Counted from the stretch's first letter, positions 49,124 to 58,158 are shown. The stretch: 64,000 nucleotides of DNA from Mycolicibacterium stellerae (GCF_003719305.1 NZ_RARC01000007.1:1-64000), one strand, 5' to 3'. Notes: generated by a model not told the origin, from the letters alone. Made by a program: numbers and translations.

Positions 49124-50287
49124 ATGCGGGTGGCGATGATGACGCGTGAATATCCCCCCGAGGTGTACGGCGGCGCCGGTGTCCACGTCACCGAACTCGT
49201 TGCGCAGCTACGCAGCCTGTGCGAGGTCGACGTGCACTGCATGGGCGCCCCGCGAGACGGAGCATTTGTCCACCAGCCCGATCCGGCGCTCAAGGGCGCC
49301 AACCCCGCGCTGGCGACGCTGTCGGCCGATCTGGTGATGGCCAACGCGGCTGAAAGCGCCACTGTCGTGCATTCACACACCTGGTACACCGGGCTGGCCG
49401 GGCACCTCGCGGCCCTGCTGTACGGCATCCCGCACGTGCTGACCGCGCACTCCCTCGAGCCGATGCGGCCGTGGAAGGCCGAGCAGCTCGGCGGGGGTTA
49501 CCGCGTCTCGTCCTGGGTGGAACGCACCGCCGTCGAGGCGGCCGATGCGGTCATCGCAGTCAGTTCCGGCATGCGCGACGATGTGTTGCACACCTACCCG
49601 GCGTTGGATCCTAGCCGGGTGCACGTGGTGCGCAACGGAATCGACACCGAGGTGTGGTACCCGGCGGCGTCTGAGTCCGACGAGTCGGTGCTGACCGAAC
49701 TGGGGGTCGACCCGGCCCGCCCGATCGTCGCGTTCGTCGGACGGATCACCCGGCAGAAGGGTGTTGCGCACCTGGTCGCGGCCGCACACAAGTTCGCGCC
49801 CGACGTGCAGCTGGTGCTGTGCGCGGGCGCGCCGGACACCCCGGAGATCGCCGCCGAGGTGACGTCCGCAGTGCAGGAGCTGTCCCGCTCCCGCACCGGC
49901 GTGTTCTGGGTGCGCGAAATGCTCCCGATTGGGAAGATCCGTGAAATTCTTTCCGCTGCAACAGTTTTCGTGTGCCCATCGGTGTATGAGCCGCTGGGAA
50001 TCGTGAACCTCGAGGCGATGGCATGCGGGACGGCGGTGGTCGCATCCGATGTCGGCGGCATCCCCGAGGTGGTGGCCGACCATCAGACCGGGCTATTGGT
50101 TCATTACGACGCGAGCGACCCGGAGTTTTTCGAGACGCGGCTGGCAGACGCCGTCAACGCGTTGGTCGCCGAACCGGAGCGGGCCCGTCAGTACGGCGTG
50201 GCAGGCAGGCAGCGGTGTATCGAGGAGTTTTCCTGGGCGCACATCGCCGAGCAGACCCTGGAGATCTACCGGAAGGTCTCTAGCTAG
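49124..50287 (+). CDS. glgM: maltose-1-phosphate synthase GlgM
   Basis: GT4-family glucosyltransferase (Rv1212c, formerly glgA) that joins ADP-glucose and glucose-1-phosphate to maltose-1-phosphate, the GlgE substrate. 387 residues. N-terminal Rossmann start TREYPPEVYGGAGVHV, C-terminal donor domain with FVGRITRQKGVAHLV and the E-x7-E motif EPLGIVNLEAMACG. TACGGT (49111-49116) and seven bases precede ATG 49124 with no Shine-Dalgarno, so leaderless. The stop shares the bases CTAG with the stop of the converging DUF3117 gene. Confidence 0.95.
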   Translation: MRVAMMTREYPPEVYGGAGVHVTELVAQLRSLCEVDVHCMGAPRDGAFVHQPDPALKGANPALATLSADLVMANAAESATVVHSHTWYTGLAGHLAALLYGIPHVLTAHSLEPMRPWKAEQLGGGYRVSSWVERTAVEAADAVIAVSSGMRDDVLHTYPALDPSRVHVVRNGIDTEVWYPAASESDESVLTELGVDPARPIVAFVGRITRQKGVAHLVAAAHKFAPDVQLVLCAGAPDTPEIAAEVTSAVQELSRSRTGVFWVREMLPIGKIREILSAATVFVCPSVYEPLGIVNLEAMACGTAVVASDVGGIPEVVADHQTGLLVHYDASDPEFFETRLADAVNALVAEPERARQYGVAGRQRCIEEFSWAHIAEQTLEIYRKVSS

Positions 50288-50451
50288 CTGGTGACACCCT
50301 TGAGTTCGTCCCCGAGTGCCGCAGCCTCATCGGGGGTGAGTTCGACGACGAGTCGGCCACCGCCTTCTAGTGGTACCCGCATCACGATGCCGCGCCCCTC
50401 CTTGGTTGCTTCCAGAGGACCGTCGCCGGTCCGGGGCTTCATCGCCGCCAT
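50284..50451 (-). CDS. DUF3117 small conserved protein
   Basis: 55-residue protein (MAAMKPRTGDGPLEATKEGRG...) of the DUF3117 family, conserved in actinobacteria next to glgM and corresponding to Rv1211. ATG 50451 has GGAGGGAG upstream; an upstream GTG at 50505 adds no conserved sequence. The central strand pair GIVMRVPLEGGGRLVVELT is the family core. Function unknown. Its stop codon overlaps the glgM stop on the other strand. Confidence 0.88.
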   Translation of the reverse strand: MAAMKPRTGDGPLEATKEGRGIVMRVPLEGGGRLVVELTPDEAAALGDELKGVTS

Positions 50452-50591
50452 CGAGTGCTCCCTCCAACATGAGCCGGCTGCCCACCCGTCGACAGCGCCC
50501 GGCACTGAACTGCTTCTGAACTTTCCCCATTGTTCCCTATCCGCGGCGTTGCGTGTGCAAAGACCCGGTCAAGATCGCTTCTAGGGGCGGA

Positions 50592-51182
50592 TCAGGCTGT
50601 GGCGGGAACCCAGCAGGAGGCCATGTGGTCGTCGACCATCCCGGTGGCCTGCATCAAGGCGTAGGCCGTTGTCGGGCCCACGAACTTGAACCCGCGGCGC
50701 TTCAATTCCTTGGCCATCGCCTTCGATTCGGCGGTGACGGCAGGCACCTCGGACATGTCTGCTGGGCGCGGTCGCGGCCCAGGCGCAAACGACCAGAGCA
50801 ATTCACCGAGGTCGACGTCCAGGTCGGCGACAGCGCGCGCGTTGGCGATGGTCGCCTCGATCTTCGCGCGGTTACGCACGATCCCCGCGTCGTTCATCAG
50901 GCGCTCGATATCGCGGTCGGTGTAGCGCGCGACCTTGTCGATGTCGAACCGGTGGAAGGCACGCCGAAAGTTCTCCCGCTTACGCAGGATGATCAGCCAC
51001 GACAGCCCACTCTGAAATGCCTCGAGGCTGACCCGTTCGAACAGCGCCTTCGACCCGTGCAGCGGCTGACCCCACTCGGTGTCGTGGTAGTCCCGGTAGA
51101 GGATGAAATCAGCTGGCGCCAAACGGGATTGGTCGATCCAACCGCAACGGGTGCGGCCGTCGTCTTCCGGCACGACCGTCAC
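50592..51182 (-). CDS. tagA: 3-methyladenine DNA glycosylase I
   Basis: Base-excision glycosylase of the TagI family, which removes 3-methyladenine. 196 residues (204 in Rv1210). The zinc-site/N-terminal signature RCGWIDQS..YRDYHDTEWG is at ~11-37, the helix-hairpin-helix region covers FQSGLSWLIILRKRENFRRAF, and the C-terminal zinc ligand region has DDHMASC. GTG 51182 overlaps the stop of the DivIVA-domain gene (GTGA). Confidence 0.95.
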   Translation of the reverse strand: MTVVPEDDGRTRCGWIDQSRLAPADFILYRDYHDTEWGQPLHGSKALFERVSLEAFQSGLSWLIILRKRENFRRAFHRFDIDKVARYTDRDIERLMNDAGIVRNRAKIEATIANARAVADLDVDLGELLWSFAPGPRPRPADMSEVPAVTAESKAMAKELKRRGFKFVGPTTAYALMQATGMVDDHMASCWVPATA

Positions 51183-51565
51183 GAATCGGCCTTGTCCTCC
51201 GACGGCAGCGCATGCGCGCCGCCCTCGATCGGTTCCTCGTCGAGAATCTCGTCGTCGAGAATCTCGTCGCCGCCTGTTCGGGTCGCCTGCACGGCCGCCA
51301 GCTGGCCGCGCAGCAGGTCGAGTTCCTGCCCCAGCCGGTCGAGCACCCAGTCGACCTCACTGGTTTTGTAACCGCGCAGCGCCTGGGCGAACTTGACCGC
51401 GTCGACGTCCGCGCCGGTGACGCCCGAGGCGGGCAACACCGTCGCGGTGGTGGCGCTGGGCAGCGGCGGCAGCACCTCGCCGCGGCCGAACAGCACACTG
51501 CCCACACCGAACAGCACGATGGCCACCAGGATCAGCACCACGAGGTACAGGAGGATCAGGGTCAC
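51179..51565 (-). CDS. DivIVA-domain membrane protein (Rv1209-like)
   Basis: 128 residues. One N-terminal TM helix (~4-24) is followed by a linker and a DivIVA-like segment (GADVDAVKFAQALRGYKTSEVDWVLDRLGQELDLLRGQL, ~51-90) likely to form a short coiled coil. The tail is acidic with a repeated EILDDEILDEE. It is likely at the membrane, perhaps at sites of growth. Cotranscribed with tagA (4-base overlap). The start is GTG 51565. Function unknown. Confidence 0.85.
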   Translation of the reverse strand: MTLILLYLVVLILVAIVLFGVGSVLFGRGEVLPPLPSATTATVLPASGVTGADVDAVKFAQALRGYKTSEVDWVLDRLGQELDLLRGQLAAVQATRTGGDEILDDEILDEEPIEGGAHALPSEDKADS

Positions 51566-51616
51566 GCTCTCGATACTGCCTCACGGGTCCGACGGCGACG
51601 CGCAACCACCCTCCCG

Positions 51617-52564
51617 CTAGCGGGGTCGAAGCGAAATCATCGGCGGCCGGTCGGCCAGGGACACCTCCGATGAGCGGGGCGTGTAGTCGTTGCCGTCGGC
51701 GAAGAACTGCGTCAGGCCGACCCCCGAGTCGGGAATTCCGCAGCGCGACAGCAGGGTGGCGATGACCTGCCTGCTCATCGAGGCGAGCTCGGTCAGCGGC
51801 CGGTTGCGGTGTTCCCGCACGCCGAGGTTGACCTGCGCGATCGCGTCAAGGCCGAGCCGGTCGTACGTGTCGATCAGCAGGCCGATCTCCACGCCGTAGC
51901 CGGGGGCGAACGGCACCGAGGTCAGCAGCTCGCGGGTGCCCGCGTACTCGCCTCCCAGCGGCTGCATGACGTACATCAGCTCGGGCCGCAGCGAGGCCAG
52001 CAGGGGGCGCGCCACCAACTCGGTGACCCGGCCGCCGCCGTTGGCGTCCTCGCTGCCGCTGACCTTCAGCGGGCGTCGGTAGAACCCCTTGACCAGGTGC
52101 ACACCGTCGACGGTCAGCAGCGGGCCGAGCAGTTTCGGCACGAACATCGGGTCGGGGTCGATCAGGTCGGAGTCGACGAACACGACGATGTCGCCGGTGC
52201 TCACCGCCAGCGAGCGCCACAGCACCTCGCCTTTGCCGGGCTGCGGTGCGACCTCGGGCAGCGCGACCTCGCGACTAATGACCCGCGCACCGGCCGCCAA
52301 CGCGCGGATCTCGGTGTCGTCGGTGGATCCGGAGTCCAGCACGATGATCTCGTCCACCAGGCCGCCGAGCAGCGGTGTGATGGTCTCGACGACGGAGCCG
52401 ACGGTCTCTTCCTCGTTGAGTGCGGGCAGTACCACCGAGATGGTGCGACCGCGCTTGGCCGCCTCCAGTTGGGCAATGGTCCACGTAGGTCGGCTGAAGC
52501 TGTGGTCGTTCAACCATTGGCCGGCGACGACGTCTGTGCCGGGAAGTTCTGGTGACAGGGTCAT
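51617..52564 (-). CDS. gpgS: glucosyl-3-phosphoglycerate synthase GpgS
   Basis: GT81 enzyme that starts methylglucose lipopolysaccharide synthesis from NDP-glucose and 3-phosphoglycerate. 315 residues (324 in Rv1208). VVLPALNEEETVGSVV at the N-terminus, donor/metal motif in VFVDSDLIDPDP and the acceptor loop VHLVKGFYRRP are intact. I use ATG 52564; the longer in-frame start runs through folP2. The ATG overlaps the stop of a 25-codon ORF that bridges from folP2, so translation is coupled through the inserted element. Confidence 0.95.
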   Translation of the reverse strand: MTLSPELPGTDVVAGQWLNDHSFSRPTWTIAQLEAAKRGRTISVVLPALNEEETVGSVVETITPLLGGLVDEIIVLDSGSTDDTEIRALAAGARVISREVALPEVAPQPGKGEVLWRSLAVSTGDIVVFVDSDLIDPDPMFVPKLLGPLLTVDGVHLVKGFYRRPLKVSGSEDANGGGRVTELVARPLLASLRPELMYVMQPLGGEYAGTRELLTSVPFAPGYGVEIGLLIDTYDRLGLDAIAQVNLGVREHRNRPLTELASMSRQVIATLLSRCGIPDSGVGLTQFFADGNDYTPRSSEVSLADRPPMISLRPR

Positions 52565-52638
52565 CGTTCGACTCCCCCTCGCTCCGGTCCTCGCTCGTCC
52601 CTCGCTGCGATCCTCACTCGGATTCGTCTCAGTGTCAT
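52561..52638 (-). CDS. 25-codon coupling ORF in MIRU-like unit
   Basis: Reads MTLRRIRVRIAARDERGPERGGVER. Its ATG overlaps the folP2 stop (ATGA) and its TGA overlaps the gpgS ATG (ATGA). It starts ATGACACTG, nearly the same as the gpgS start ATGACCCTG, so a 74-bp unit with a duplicated ATGAC-CTG edge was inserted. Rich in GCGAG motifs and in Arg/Glu, unlike a normal protein. The layout is the same as that at 23983-24051. Confidence 0.5.
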   Translation of the reverse strand: MTLRRIRVRIAARDERGPERGGVER

Positions 52639-53510
52639 GCCAGTCCCCTAACCGTGCGCGTGGGCGAACGCACGCCCTGGATCGACGCGACCATTTCGAG
52701 AACGCGCCGCGTGGGCCCGACTTCATGTACCCGGAACATCGCAGCGCCTTCCGCGGCGGCCAGCGCCGTCGCTGCGAGGGTGCCTTCCAAGCGTTCTGTC
52801 AGGTCCACACCGAGAGTTTCCCCGACGAAATCTTTATTGCTCAGCGCCATCAGGACCGGCCATCCAGTTTTTACAAGGTCTTTTACATGGCGCAACAAAC
52901 TAAGGCCGTGATAAGTGTTTTTGCCGAAATCGTGAGTCGGATCGATTAACACCGCGTCTCGCGCCACTCCGGCGGCCACCGCCCGGTCGGCCGCGGCGGT
53001 CACCTCGGCGATCACATTGTCGACGACGCCGCGCTCCGATATCCCGTAATTGACCCGGAACGGACGGGTCCGCGGTGTCGCGCCGCCGGTGTGCGAGCAC
53101 ACCAGCCCCGCGCCGAACTCCGCAGCGACCTCGGCAAGGCCGGGGTCGTGGCCGCCCCACGTGTCGTTGATCAGGTCGGCGCCTGCTGCGCAGGCCTGTT
53201 TGGCGACGGCAGAGCGCCAGGTGTCGACGCTGATCAGCTGGTCGGGGTAGCTGTCGCGGAGCCATTCGATGAACGGCACCACCCGCGCGATTTCCTCGTC
53301 GACGCCGACGTCGTCGCCCGGCCCGGCCTTGACCCCGCCCACGTCAACGACATCGGCGCCGTCGGCGATGACGCGATGAGCTGCGGATTTGGCCGCCTCA
53401 TCGGTGAAGGTGGCGCCGCGGTCGTAGAACGAATCCGGCGTGCGGTTGACGATCGCCATGATCAAGGCGCGATCGCCGGCCACCGGACGGCCGCAGAAGG
53501 TCGACTGCAC
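52635..53510 (-). CDS. folP2: dihydropteroate synthase paralogue FolP2
   Basis: 291-residue TIM-barrel homologue of dihydropteroate synthase, matching Rv1207 FolP2. The N-terminal IVNRTPDSFYDRG replaces the usual GILNVTPDSFSDGG, and DPTHDFGK replaces DPGIGFGK. FolP2 of mycobacteria is reported not to act as a dihydropteroate synthase, so a folate role should not be assumed. GTG 53510 has TAGCCT seven bases upstream (53518-53523): leaderless. Starts the folP2-gpgS-(DivIVA)-tagA series. Confidence 0.92.
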   Translation of the reverse strand: MQSTFCGRPVAGDRALIMAIVNRTPDSFYDRGATFTDEAAKSAAHRVIADGADVVDVGGVKAGPGDDVGVDEEIARVVPFIEWLRDSYPDQLISVDTWRSAVAKQACAAGADLINDTWGGHDPGLAEVAAEFGAGLVCSHTGGATPRTRPFRVNYGISERGVVDNVIAEVTAAADRAVAAGVARDAVLIDPTHDFGKNTYHGLSLLRHVKDLVKTGWPVLMALSNKDFVGETLGVDLTERLEGTLAATALAAAEGAAMFRVHEVGPTRRVLEMVASIQGVRSPTRTVRGLA

Positions 53511-53530
53511 GCCTACCAGGCTACGGGCCT

Positions 53531-53583
53531 GCGATTTCGGCGCGCTGACGTGCGCTGAGCGTCGATCAGCGCGCCGAAATCGC
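53531..53583. repeat. dispersed intergenic palindrome, family C copy 1
   Basis: GCGATTTCGGCGCGCTGA (53531-53548) and its exact reverse complement (53566-53583) pair around a 17-base loop. It lies between the fadD6 stop and the folP2 promoter. The same arms recur at 58158-58210. Strong hairpin; likely fadD6 terminator. Confidence 0.8.
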
Positions 53584-53585
53584 TA

Positions 53586-55394
53586 CTACTTCGGCTTCTT
53601 GCCGTCCTTCACCTCGGCGAGGTAGTCGTCGTAGTACTCGACGTAGCCCTCGTCGCGGCCGGACAGCACATAGATCGGGTCCTCGATGTCGTTGGCCTCT
53701 TCGTCGCCCTCGCCCGAGTTGCCGCCGTAGCCTTCCTTGCGCAGATCCACCTTCTGGCTCTTGAACGTCGACGTGTGGGCAAGCTCCTTGACGATCCGAA
53801 CGAACAGCGGCACCGCGTAGCCGGGCAGGTTGTCGTAGGCCGCCTTGGCGAGCGCCTTTCCGTCGAACTCCTGGCCTTCCTTGAGCTGCAGGGCGACCAT
53901 GCCCGCCCGCCCGCCGACGTCGGGCACCTCGACGCCGAACACCGTGGCCTCCTCGACCTGCGGGTCGGTCGACACCGCGGCCTCGACCTCGGTGGTGGCG
54001 ACGTTCTCGCCCTTCCAGCGGAACGTGTCGCCGAGCCGGTCGGTGAACGCCGCGTGGCCGAAGCCCTGCGAGCGCATCAGGTCGCCGGTGTTGAACCAGA
54101 CGTCGCCTTCCTTGAACGCGTCGCGGACAAGCTTCTTCTCGGTGGCGTCCTTGTCGGTGTAGCCGTCGAACGGCTGGAAACTGCTGACCTTTGAGATCAG
54201 CAGCCCCGGTTCGCCGGTCTTCACCTTGCGGACCCGGCCGTTGTCGCCGCGCTTTGGCTCGCCGGTCTCCCCGTCGTATTCCACGAACGCCACCGGCGTG
54301 GGGCAGATGCCGGTGCTCTTGTCGACGTTGAGCACGTTGACGAACGCGGTGTTGCCCTCGCTTGCGGCGTAGAACTCACACACCCGGTCGATGCCGAACC
54401 GCTCGGTGAACTTGTCCCAGATCGCCGGCCGCAGTCCGTTGCCCGCGATCACCCGCACCTTGTGCTTACGGTCGGTGTCCTTTTCCGGCTGGTTGAGCAG
54501 ATAGGCACAGATCTCGCCGATGTAGACGAATGCGGTTGCGTTGTAGCGGATCACGTCGTCCCAGAATTTCGACGCCGAGAACGACTTGCCGAGCGCCAGC
54601 GTGGCGCCGGAGTTCAGCACCGACGACAGCGCGACCGTCAACGCGTTGTTGTGGTAGAGCGGCAGGCAGCAGTACAGGGTGTCGTTGCTGTTGAGCCGCA
54701 TCCCGAGGCCGCCGAAGCCGGCAAGCGCCCGAAGCCAGCGGTAGTGCGTCATGATGCTGGCCTTCGGCATCCCGGTGGTGCCAGAGGTGAAGATGTAGAA
54801 CGCCTTGTCCTTGGCGAGCACGGCCGAGGCGGTGGCCGGGTTACCGGTCGGCGCGGTGTCCGCGAGGCGCTTGAACTCGTCGAGTTCGACCACCGCGTCG
54901 GTGTCGGCGCCACTTTCGGAGATCGGGTCGATGAAGTCGGGATCGGCGACGAGCACCTTCGCGGACAGCAGGCCGAGGCTGTGCTTTAACACGTCGCCGC
55001 GCTGGTGGTAGTTCAGCATTCCGGAGATCGCGCCGCATTTGACCGCGGCCAGCATCAGCAGCACCGGGTCGACCGAGTTGCGCAGCATGATGCCGACGAC
55101 GTCGCCGTGGCCGACACCGCGCGCGGCGAGCACCGCGGCATAGCGGTTGACGGTCTCGTTGGCTTCCCGGTAGGTGAGTTCCTGATCCCCGAACGTCAGG
55201 AACAGCTTGTCGCCGTACTGGGCGGCGCGGTCCTGGAACACCTTGCCGATGGAGGTCTTGGCCGACGGCCGGGCCCCGAATCCGGTGATCACACCGCGCA
55301 GAATTATCGGCGCGTCTGCGATCAACCCTGGTACGCGGGTAGCGATGTCGAGCAGTCCAACGCTGCTACGGGTCCCAGACTTCTCGTCGGTCAT
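53586..55394 (-). CDS. fadD6: long-chain acyl-CoA synthetase FadD6
   Basis: 602-residue fatty-acyl-CoA ligase of the FATP/very-long-chain type (597 in Rv1206). AMP-binding motif YIFTSGTTGMPKASIMTH near residue 205, the FYAASEGNTAFVNV region, and GDTFRWKGENVATTEVE with YTDKDATEKK before it. The C-terminus is acidic and basic (GRDEGYVEYYDDYLAEVKDGKKPK). ATG 55394 has GGAGGGGG upstream. Activates long-chain fatty acids for lipid synthesis or oxidation. Confidence 0.94.
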   Translation of the reverse strand: MTDEKSGTRSSVGLLDIATRVPGLIADAPIILRGVITGFGARPSAKTSIGKVFQDRAAQYGDKLFLTFGDQELTYREANETVNRYAAVLAARGVGHGDVVGIMLRNSVDPVLLMLAAVKCGAISGMLNYHQRGDVLKHSLGLLSAKVLVADPDFIDPISESGADTDAVVELDEFKRLADTAPTGNPATASAVLAKDKAFYIFTSGTTGMPKASIMTHYRWLRALAGFGGLGMRLNSNDTLYCCLPLYHNNALTVALSSVLNSGATLALGKSFSASKFWDDVIRYNATAFVYIGEICAYLLNQPEKDTDRKHKVRVIAGNGLRPAIWDKFTERFGIDRVCEFYAASEGNTAFVNVLNVDKSTGICPTPVAFVEYDGETGEPKRGDNGRVRKVKTGEPGLLISKVSSFQPFDGYTDKDATEKKLVRDAFKEGDVWFNTGDLMRSQGFGHAAFTDRLGDTFRWKGENVATTEVEAAVSTDPQVEEATVFGVEVPDVGGRAGMVALQLKEGQEFDGKALAKAAYDNLPGYAVPLFVRIVKELAHTSTFKSQKVDLRKEGYGGNSGEGDEEANDIEDPIYVLSGRDEGYVEYYDDYLAEVKDGKKPK

Positions 55395-55454
55395 GTGGCG
55401 ATCCCCCTCCGGTGTCGTCTGACCGACACCCTAAATGCATGGGGGTGATCGCCA

Positions 55455-56015
55455 TCACCTGGCCGGTGCGCAGGCAGCCAGCGCATCGTCGACGTCGTCC
55501 ACCACCACGAGCCTGTCCAGCGCGTTCTGGCTGACGTACCCGCTGTCGATGAGGCCGTTCAACCAGGCGCGCAAGCCGTCGTAGTGCCCGAACGGGTCGA
55601 GCATCACCACCGGCTTGTCGTGCATACCCAGATAGCCGGCCGTCCATGCTTCGAAGAATTCCTCGAGCGTGCCGATACCGCCTGGCAACGCGATGAACGC
55701 GTCGGCCCGGTCCTCCATGACCTGCTTGCGTTCCCGCATGGTCTCGGTGACGACGAGTTCGTCGGCGTCGATGTCGGCGAGCTCGCGGTGCACGAGTGCC
55801 TTCGGGATCACCCCGATGGTGCGGCCTCCGCGCTCCCTGGCCGCGACGGCCACGGCGCCCATCGCCGATACGTTTCCCCCGCCCGACACCAAGGTCCAGC
55901 CGCGCGCGGCGATGGCGGCGCCGACCCGGCCTGCCAGCTCGAGCAGATCGGGGTGCGTTGGCCCCGACGCGCAGTAGACACAGACCGCCCATTCGCCGTA
56001 GGGATCCCGGGACAC
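55455..56015 (-). CDS. LOG-family phosphoribohydrolase
   Basis: Lonely-guy family nucleoside-5'-monophosphate phosphoribohydrolase, which releases the base (cytokinin type) from its ribotide. 186 residues (187 in Rv1205). VYCASG start, SGGGN near 45 and PGGIGTLEEFFEAW (active-site PGGxGTxxE) are seen. I use GTG 56015 because TACGTT lies six bases upstream (56022-56027), a leaderless signature; the longer frame is antisense to the next gene. In M. tuberculosis Rv1205 accumulates when the proteasome is off and makes cytokinins. Confidence 0.92.
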   Translation of the reverse strand: MSRDPYGEWAVCVYCASGPTHPDLLELAGRVGAAIAARGWTLVSGGGNVSAMGAVAVAARERGGRTIGVIPKALVHRELADIDADELVVTETMRERKQVMEDRADAFIALPGGIGTLEEFFEAWTAGYLGMHDKPVVMLDPFGHYDGLRAWLNGLIDSGYVSQNALDRLVVVDDVDDALAACAPAR

Positions 56016-56060
56016 CCCGTCAACGTAGACGAGTACGGCCCGGCCGCCGCGGCCACACCC

Positions 56061-56073
56061 TAAACTCCGGCGG
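56061..56073 (+). promoter_or_regulatory. leaderless -10 element TAAACT
   Basis: TAAACT, seven bases, GTG 56074, no Shine-Dalgarno. It overlaps the upstream region of the divergent LOG gene, whose own TACGTT box is 34 bases away. Confidence 0.6.
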
Positions 56074-58158
56074 GTGGCCGTGGACTGGAAGACCGTGCCG
56101 CCCGAGCCGTCAGCGCAACACGTCGAGTCGGCGGTCGCCGACCGCGGCGGGGCCGTGATCATCGCGCCCGTCGGGGCGGGGAAGACGACGGTGGCCCGCG
56201 CGGCGAGCGAACGCATCGGCGGATCGGTCTGGGTAACCGGCACGGTGTCCGACCGCGTCGTCCCTTTCGCCGCGGTGCACGACCTGATCGAGGTTCCCGA
56301 CGACGGTAAGACGGCGGCGGTGCTAAGCGCCGCCCGCGAGTCGGTGGCCGACGGCACGCTGTTGGTCGTCGACGACGCGCACCTGCTCGACCACCTCTCC
56401 GCCACTTTGGTGTACCAACTCGCGGTCAGCAGGGCGGTGCGGCTGATCGTCACCGTGGATCCCGACGAGGGTGCGCCGGATTCGATCACGGCGCTGCAAC
56501 TCGACAACGTGCTGCCGCGGATCGAGCTCGACGCGCCGAATGTGGACCGCAAGCGGTTGGATGCCTCGGTGCGGGACTTCGTCGCACAGCTTCCCGCCGA
56601 CGCCCGTTCCGCGCTCGAGTTCCTTGCCGTTGTCGACCCGATGCCGCTGGCCGACCTGTCGGCGCTGGCCGGCGGCGACGCGGTGGCTGCTGCGCGGGCC
56701 GCCGACGCGGTCATCGTCGTCGGCGAGGCCGTGCTGGCAGCGCATCCGCTCTATGGCGACGCGACGCGCGCGCAGATGTCCGCGGAGGGTCTGCGTGCGC
56801 GGCGAACCGCGCTGTACGAGAGGCTGTCCGCCCGGCCCCCGCGCGATGTCGTCGACCGGTTGCGGCTGGCTGTGCTGGCGCTCGACAGCGACAACCCGCA
56901 GCCGGTGTCCGTCGTGGTGGCCGCGGCGGCCGACGCGCTTCGGCTCGGCGACCTGGCGTTGAGCGAGCGGCTGGGCCAGGCGGTGCTGGCGCGCGACCCC
57001 GACCTGGACGCGCGGCTGACGTTGGCCCAGGCGTTGGCGTGGCAGGGCCGCGGCAGGGAGGCCGACGAGGTGCTCGCCGCTGTCGACGCGGCGACCCTGT
57101 CGGACACGGAGCTGATGGCGTGGGCGCTCCCCCGCGCGGCCAACCAGTTCTGGATGCTGTCGGAGCCGGAGCGGGCGACGGCGTTCCTGCAGACCACCCG
57201 CAACCGCGTCACGTCGGCTGTCGCGCGCACGACCCTGGACGCGCTGTCGGCGACCTTCGCGATGAACGCGGGCCGTCCCGGCCCGGCGATGGAGATTGCG
57301 CAGGGCGTGCTGGCCTCGCCGGACGCCGACGACACCGCCGTCGGCTGGTCGGCGGCGGCTGCGGCGCTCAGTTGCGCGCGGATGGGCCGGTTCGCCGAGG
57401 TCGACGCGCTGGCCGACCGCGCGATGGAGGCGCAGCATCCCGGGCTGCTCCGCTTCACCAGTGGGTTCGGCCAGACGACGGCGCTGGTGATGTCGGGTGA
57501 GTTGGACCGGGCTCAGGAGCTCGCGCAGCAGCTGACCGATTTCGCGCAGATGCAGCAGCCGGGGCGGGCGATCGGCGAGATTCTTGTCGCCGATGTGCTG
57601 ATCGCGCGCGGCGAGTCAGTCGCCGCGGCGAAGTTGTTGCGCGGGGCGGCGGAGGCCTTGGCGCCGACCGGGTATTCGTGGGGGCCGTTGGCGTGGATGC
57701 TGCTGGCGCAGGCGCTCGGCCACCAAGACGAGATGGGTGAGGCTGCGAAGGCGTTGTCCAGGGCGGAGTCTCGACACGGGCTGAAATCGATGCTGTTCGC
57801 CCCGGAGCTGCTTTTGGCCAAGGCGTGGACGACGGCGGCGCGTCGTGACCCGGCCGGGGCGCGGTCGTCGGCCCGCGATGCGGGGCGGGCGGCCGAGCGC
57901 GGCGGCCAGTCGGCGATCGCGATACGCGCATTCCATGATGCGGTGCGGCTCGGCGACATCCGCGCTGGCGACGCGATCGCCCGGGACACCGCGGGTGTCG
58001 ACTGTGTGGTCGGCGCGCTCGCGCTGCGGCATGCCCGCGCTTTCGTCGCGCGCGACGCGGATGAATTGGCCGCGGTTTCGGGCGCGTTCGCCGACATCGG
58101 GATGATGGGCGCCGCAGCCGACGCCTCGAAGCAGGCCGCCGCCGCCCTGCGCTCGTAG
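56074..58158 (+). CDS. STAND-like ATPase with helical repeats, no HTH
   Basis: 694 residues. P-loop PVGAGKTT (~32-39) and Walker B-like TLLVVDDAHLLDH (~100) begin a MalT/LAL-like ATPase. The rest is TPR-like helices to the end. The LuxR HTH expected at the C-terminus of such proteins is absent, and the chain ends DASKQAAAALRS. It occupies the Rv1204c position (562 residues in M. tuberculosis). Possibly a signalling ATPase that works through protein contacts. Function unknown. Confidence 0.8.
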   Translation: MAVDWKTVPPEPSAQHVESAVADRGGAVIIAPVGAGKTTVARAASERIGGSVWVTGTVSDRVVPFAAVHDLIEVPDDGKTAAVLSAARESVADGTLLVVDDAHLLDHLSATLVYQLAVSRAVRLIVTVDPDEGAPDSITALQLDNVLPRIELDAPNVDRKRLDASVRDFVAQLPADARSALEFLAVVDPMPLADLSALAGGDAVAAARAADAVIVVGEAVLAAHPLYGDATRAQMSAEGLRARRTALYERLSARPPRDVVDRLRLAVLALDSDNPQPVSVVVAAAADALRLGDLALSERLGQAVLARDPDLDARLTLAQALAWQGRGREADEVLAAVDAATLSDTELMAWALPRAANQFWMLSEPERATAFLQTTRNRVTSAVARTTLDALSATFAMNAGRPGPAMEIAQGVLASPDADDTAVGWSAAAAALSCARMGRFAEVDALADRAMEAQHPGLLRFTSGFGQTTALVMSGELDRAQELAQQLTDFAQMQQPGRAIGEILVADVLIARGESVAAAKLLRGAAEALAPTGYSWGPLAWMLLAQALGHQDEMGEAAKALSRAESRHGLKSMLFAPELLLAKAWTTAARRDPAGARSSARDAGRAAERGGQSAIAIRAFHDAVRLGDIRAGDAIARDTAGVDCVVGALALRHARAFVARDADELAAVSGAFADIGMMGAAADASKQAAAALRS

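Noticed and set aside
50284..50287. Shared CTAG at the converging glgM and DUF3117 stops as a regulatory site
   Set aside because: A four-base coincidence of two TAG stops; no longer palindrome around it.
52565..52726. 54-residue N-terminal extension of GpgS
   Set aside because: It is folP2 read in another frame plus the inserted unit; GpgS homology begins at MTLSPELPG.
56016..56714. N-terminal extension of the LOG gene
   Set aside because: Runs antisense into the STAND ATPase, is Ser/Ala-rich without structure, and a leaderless signal supports GTG 56015.
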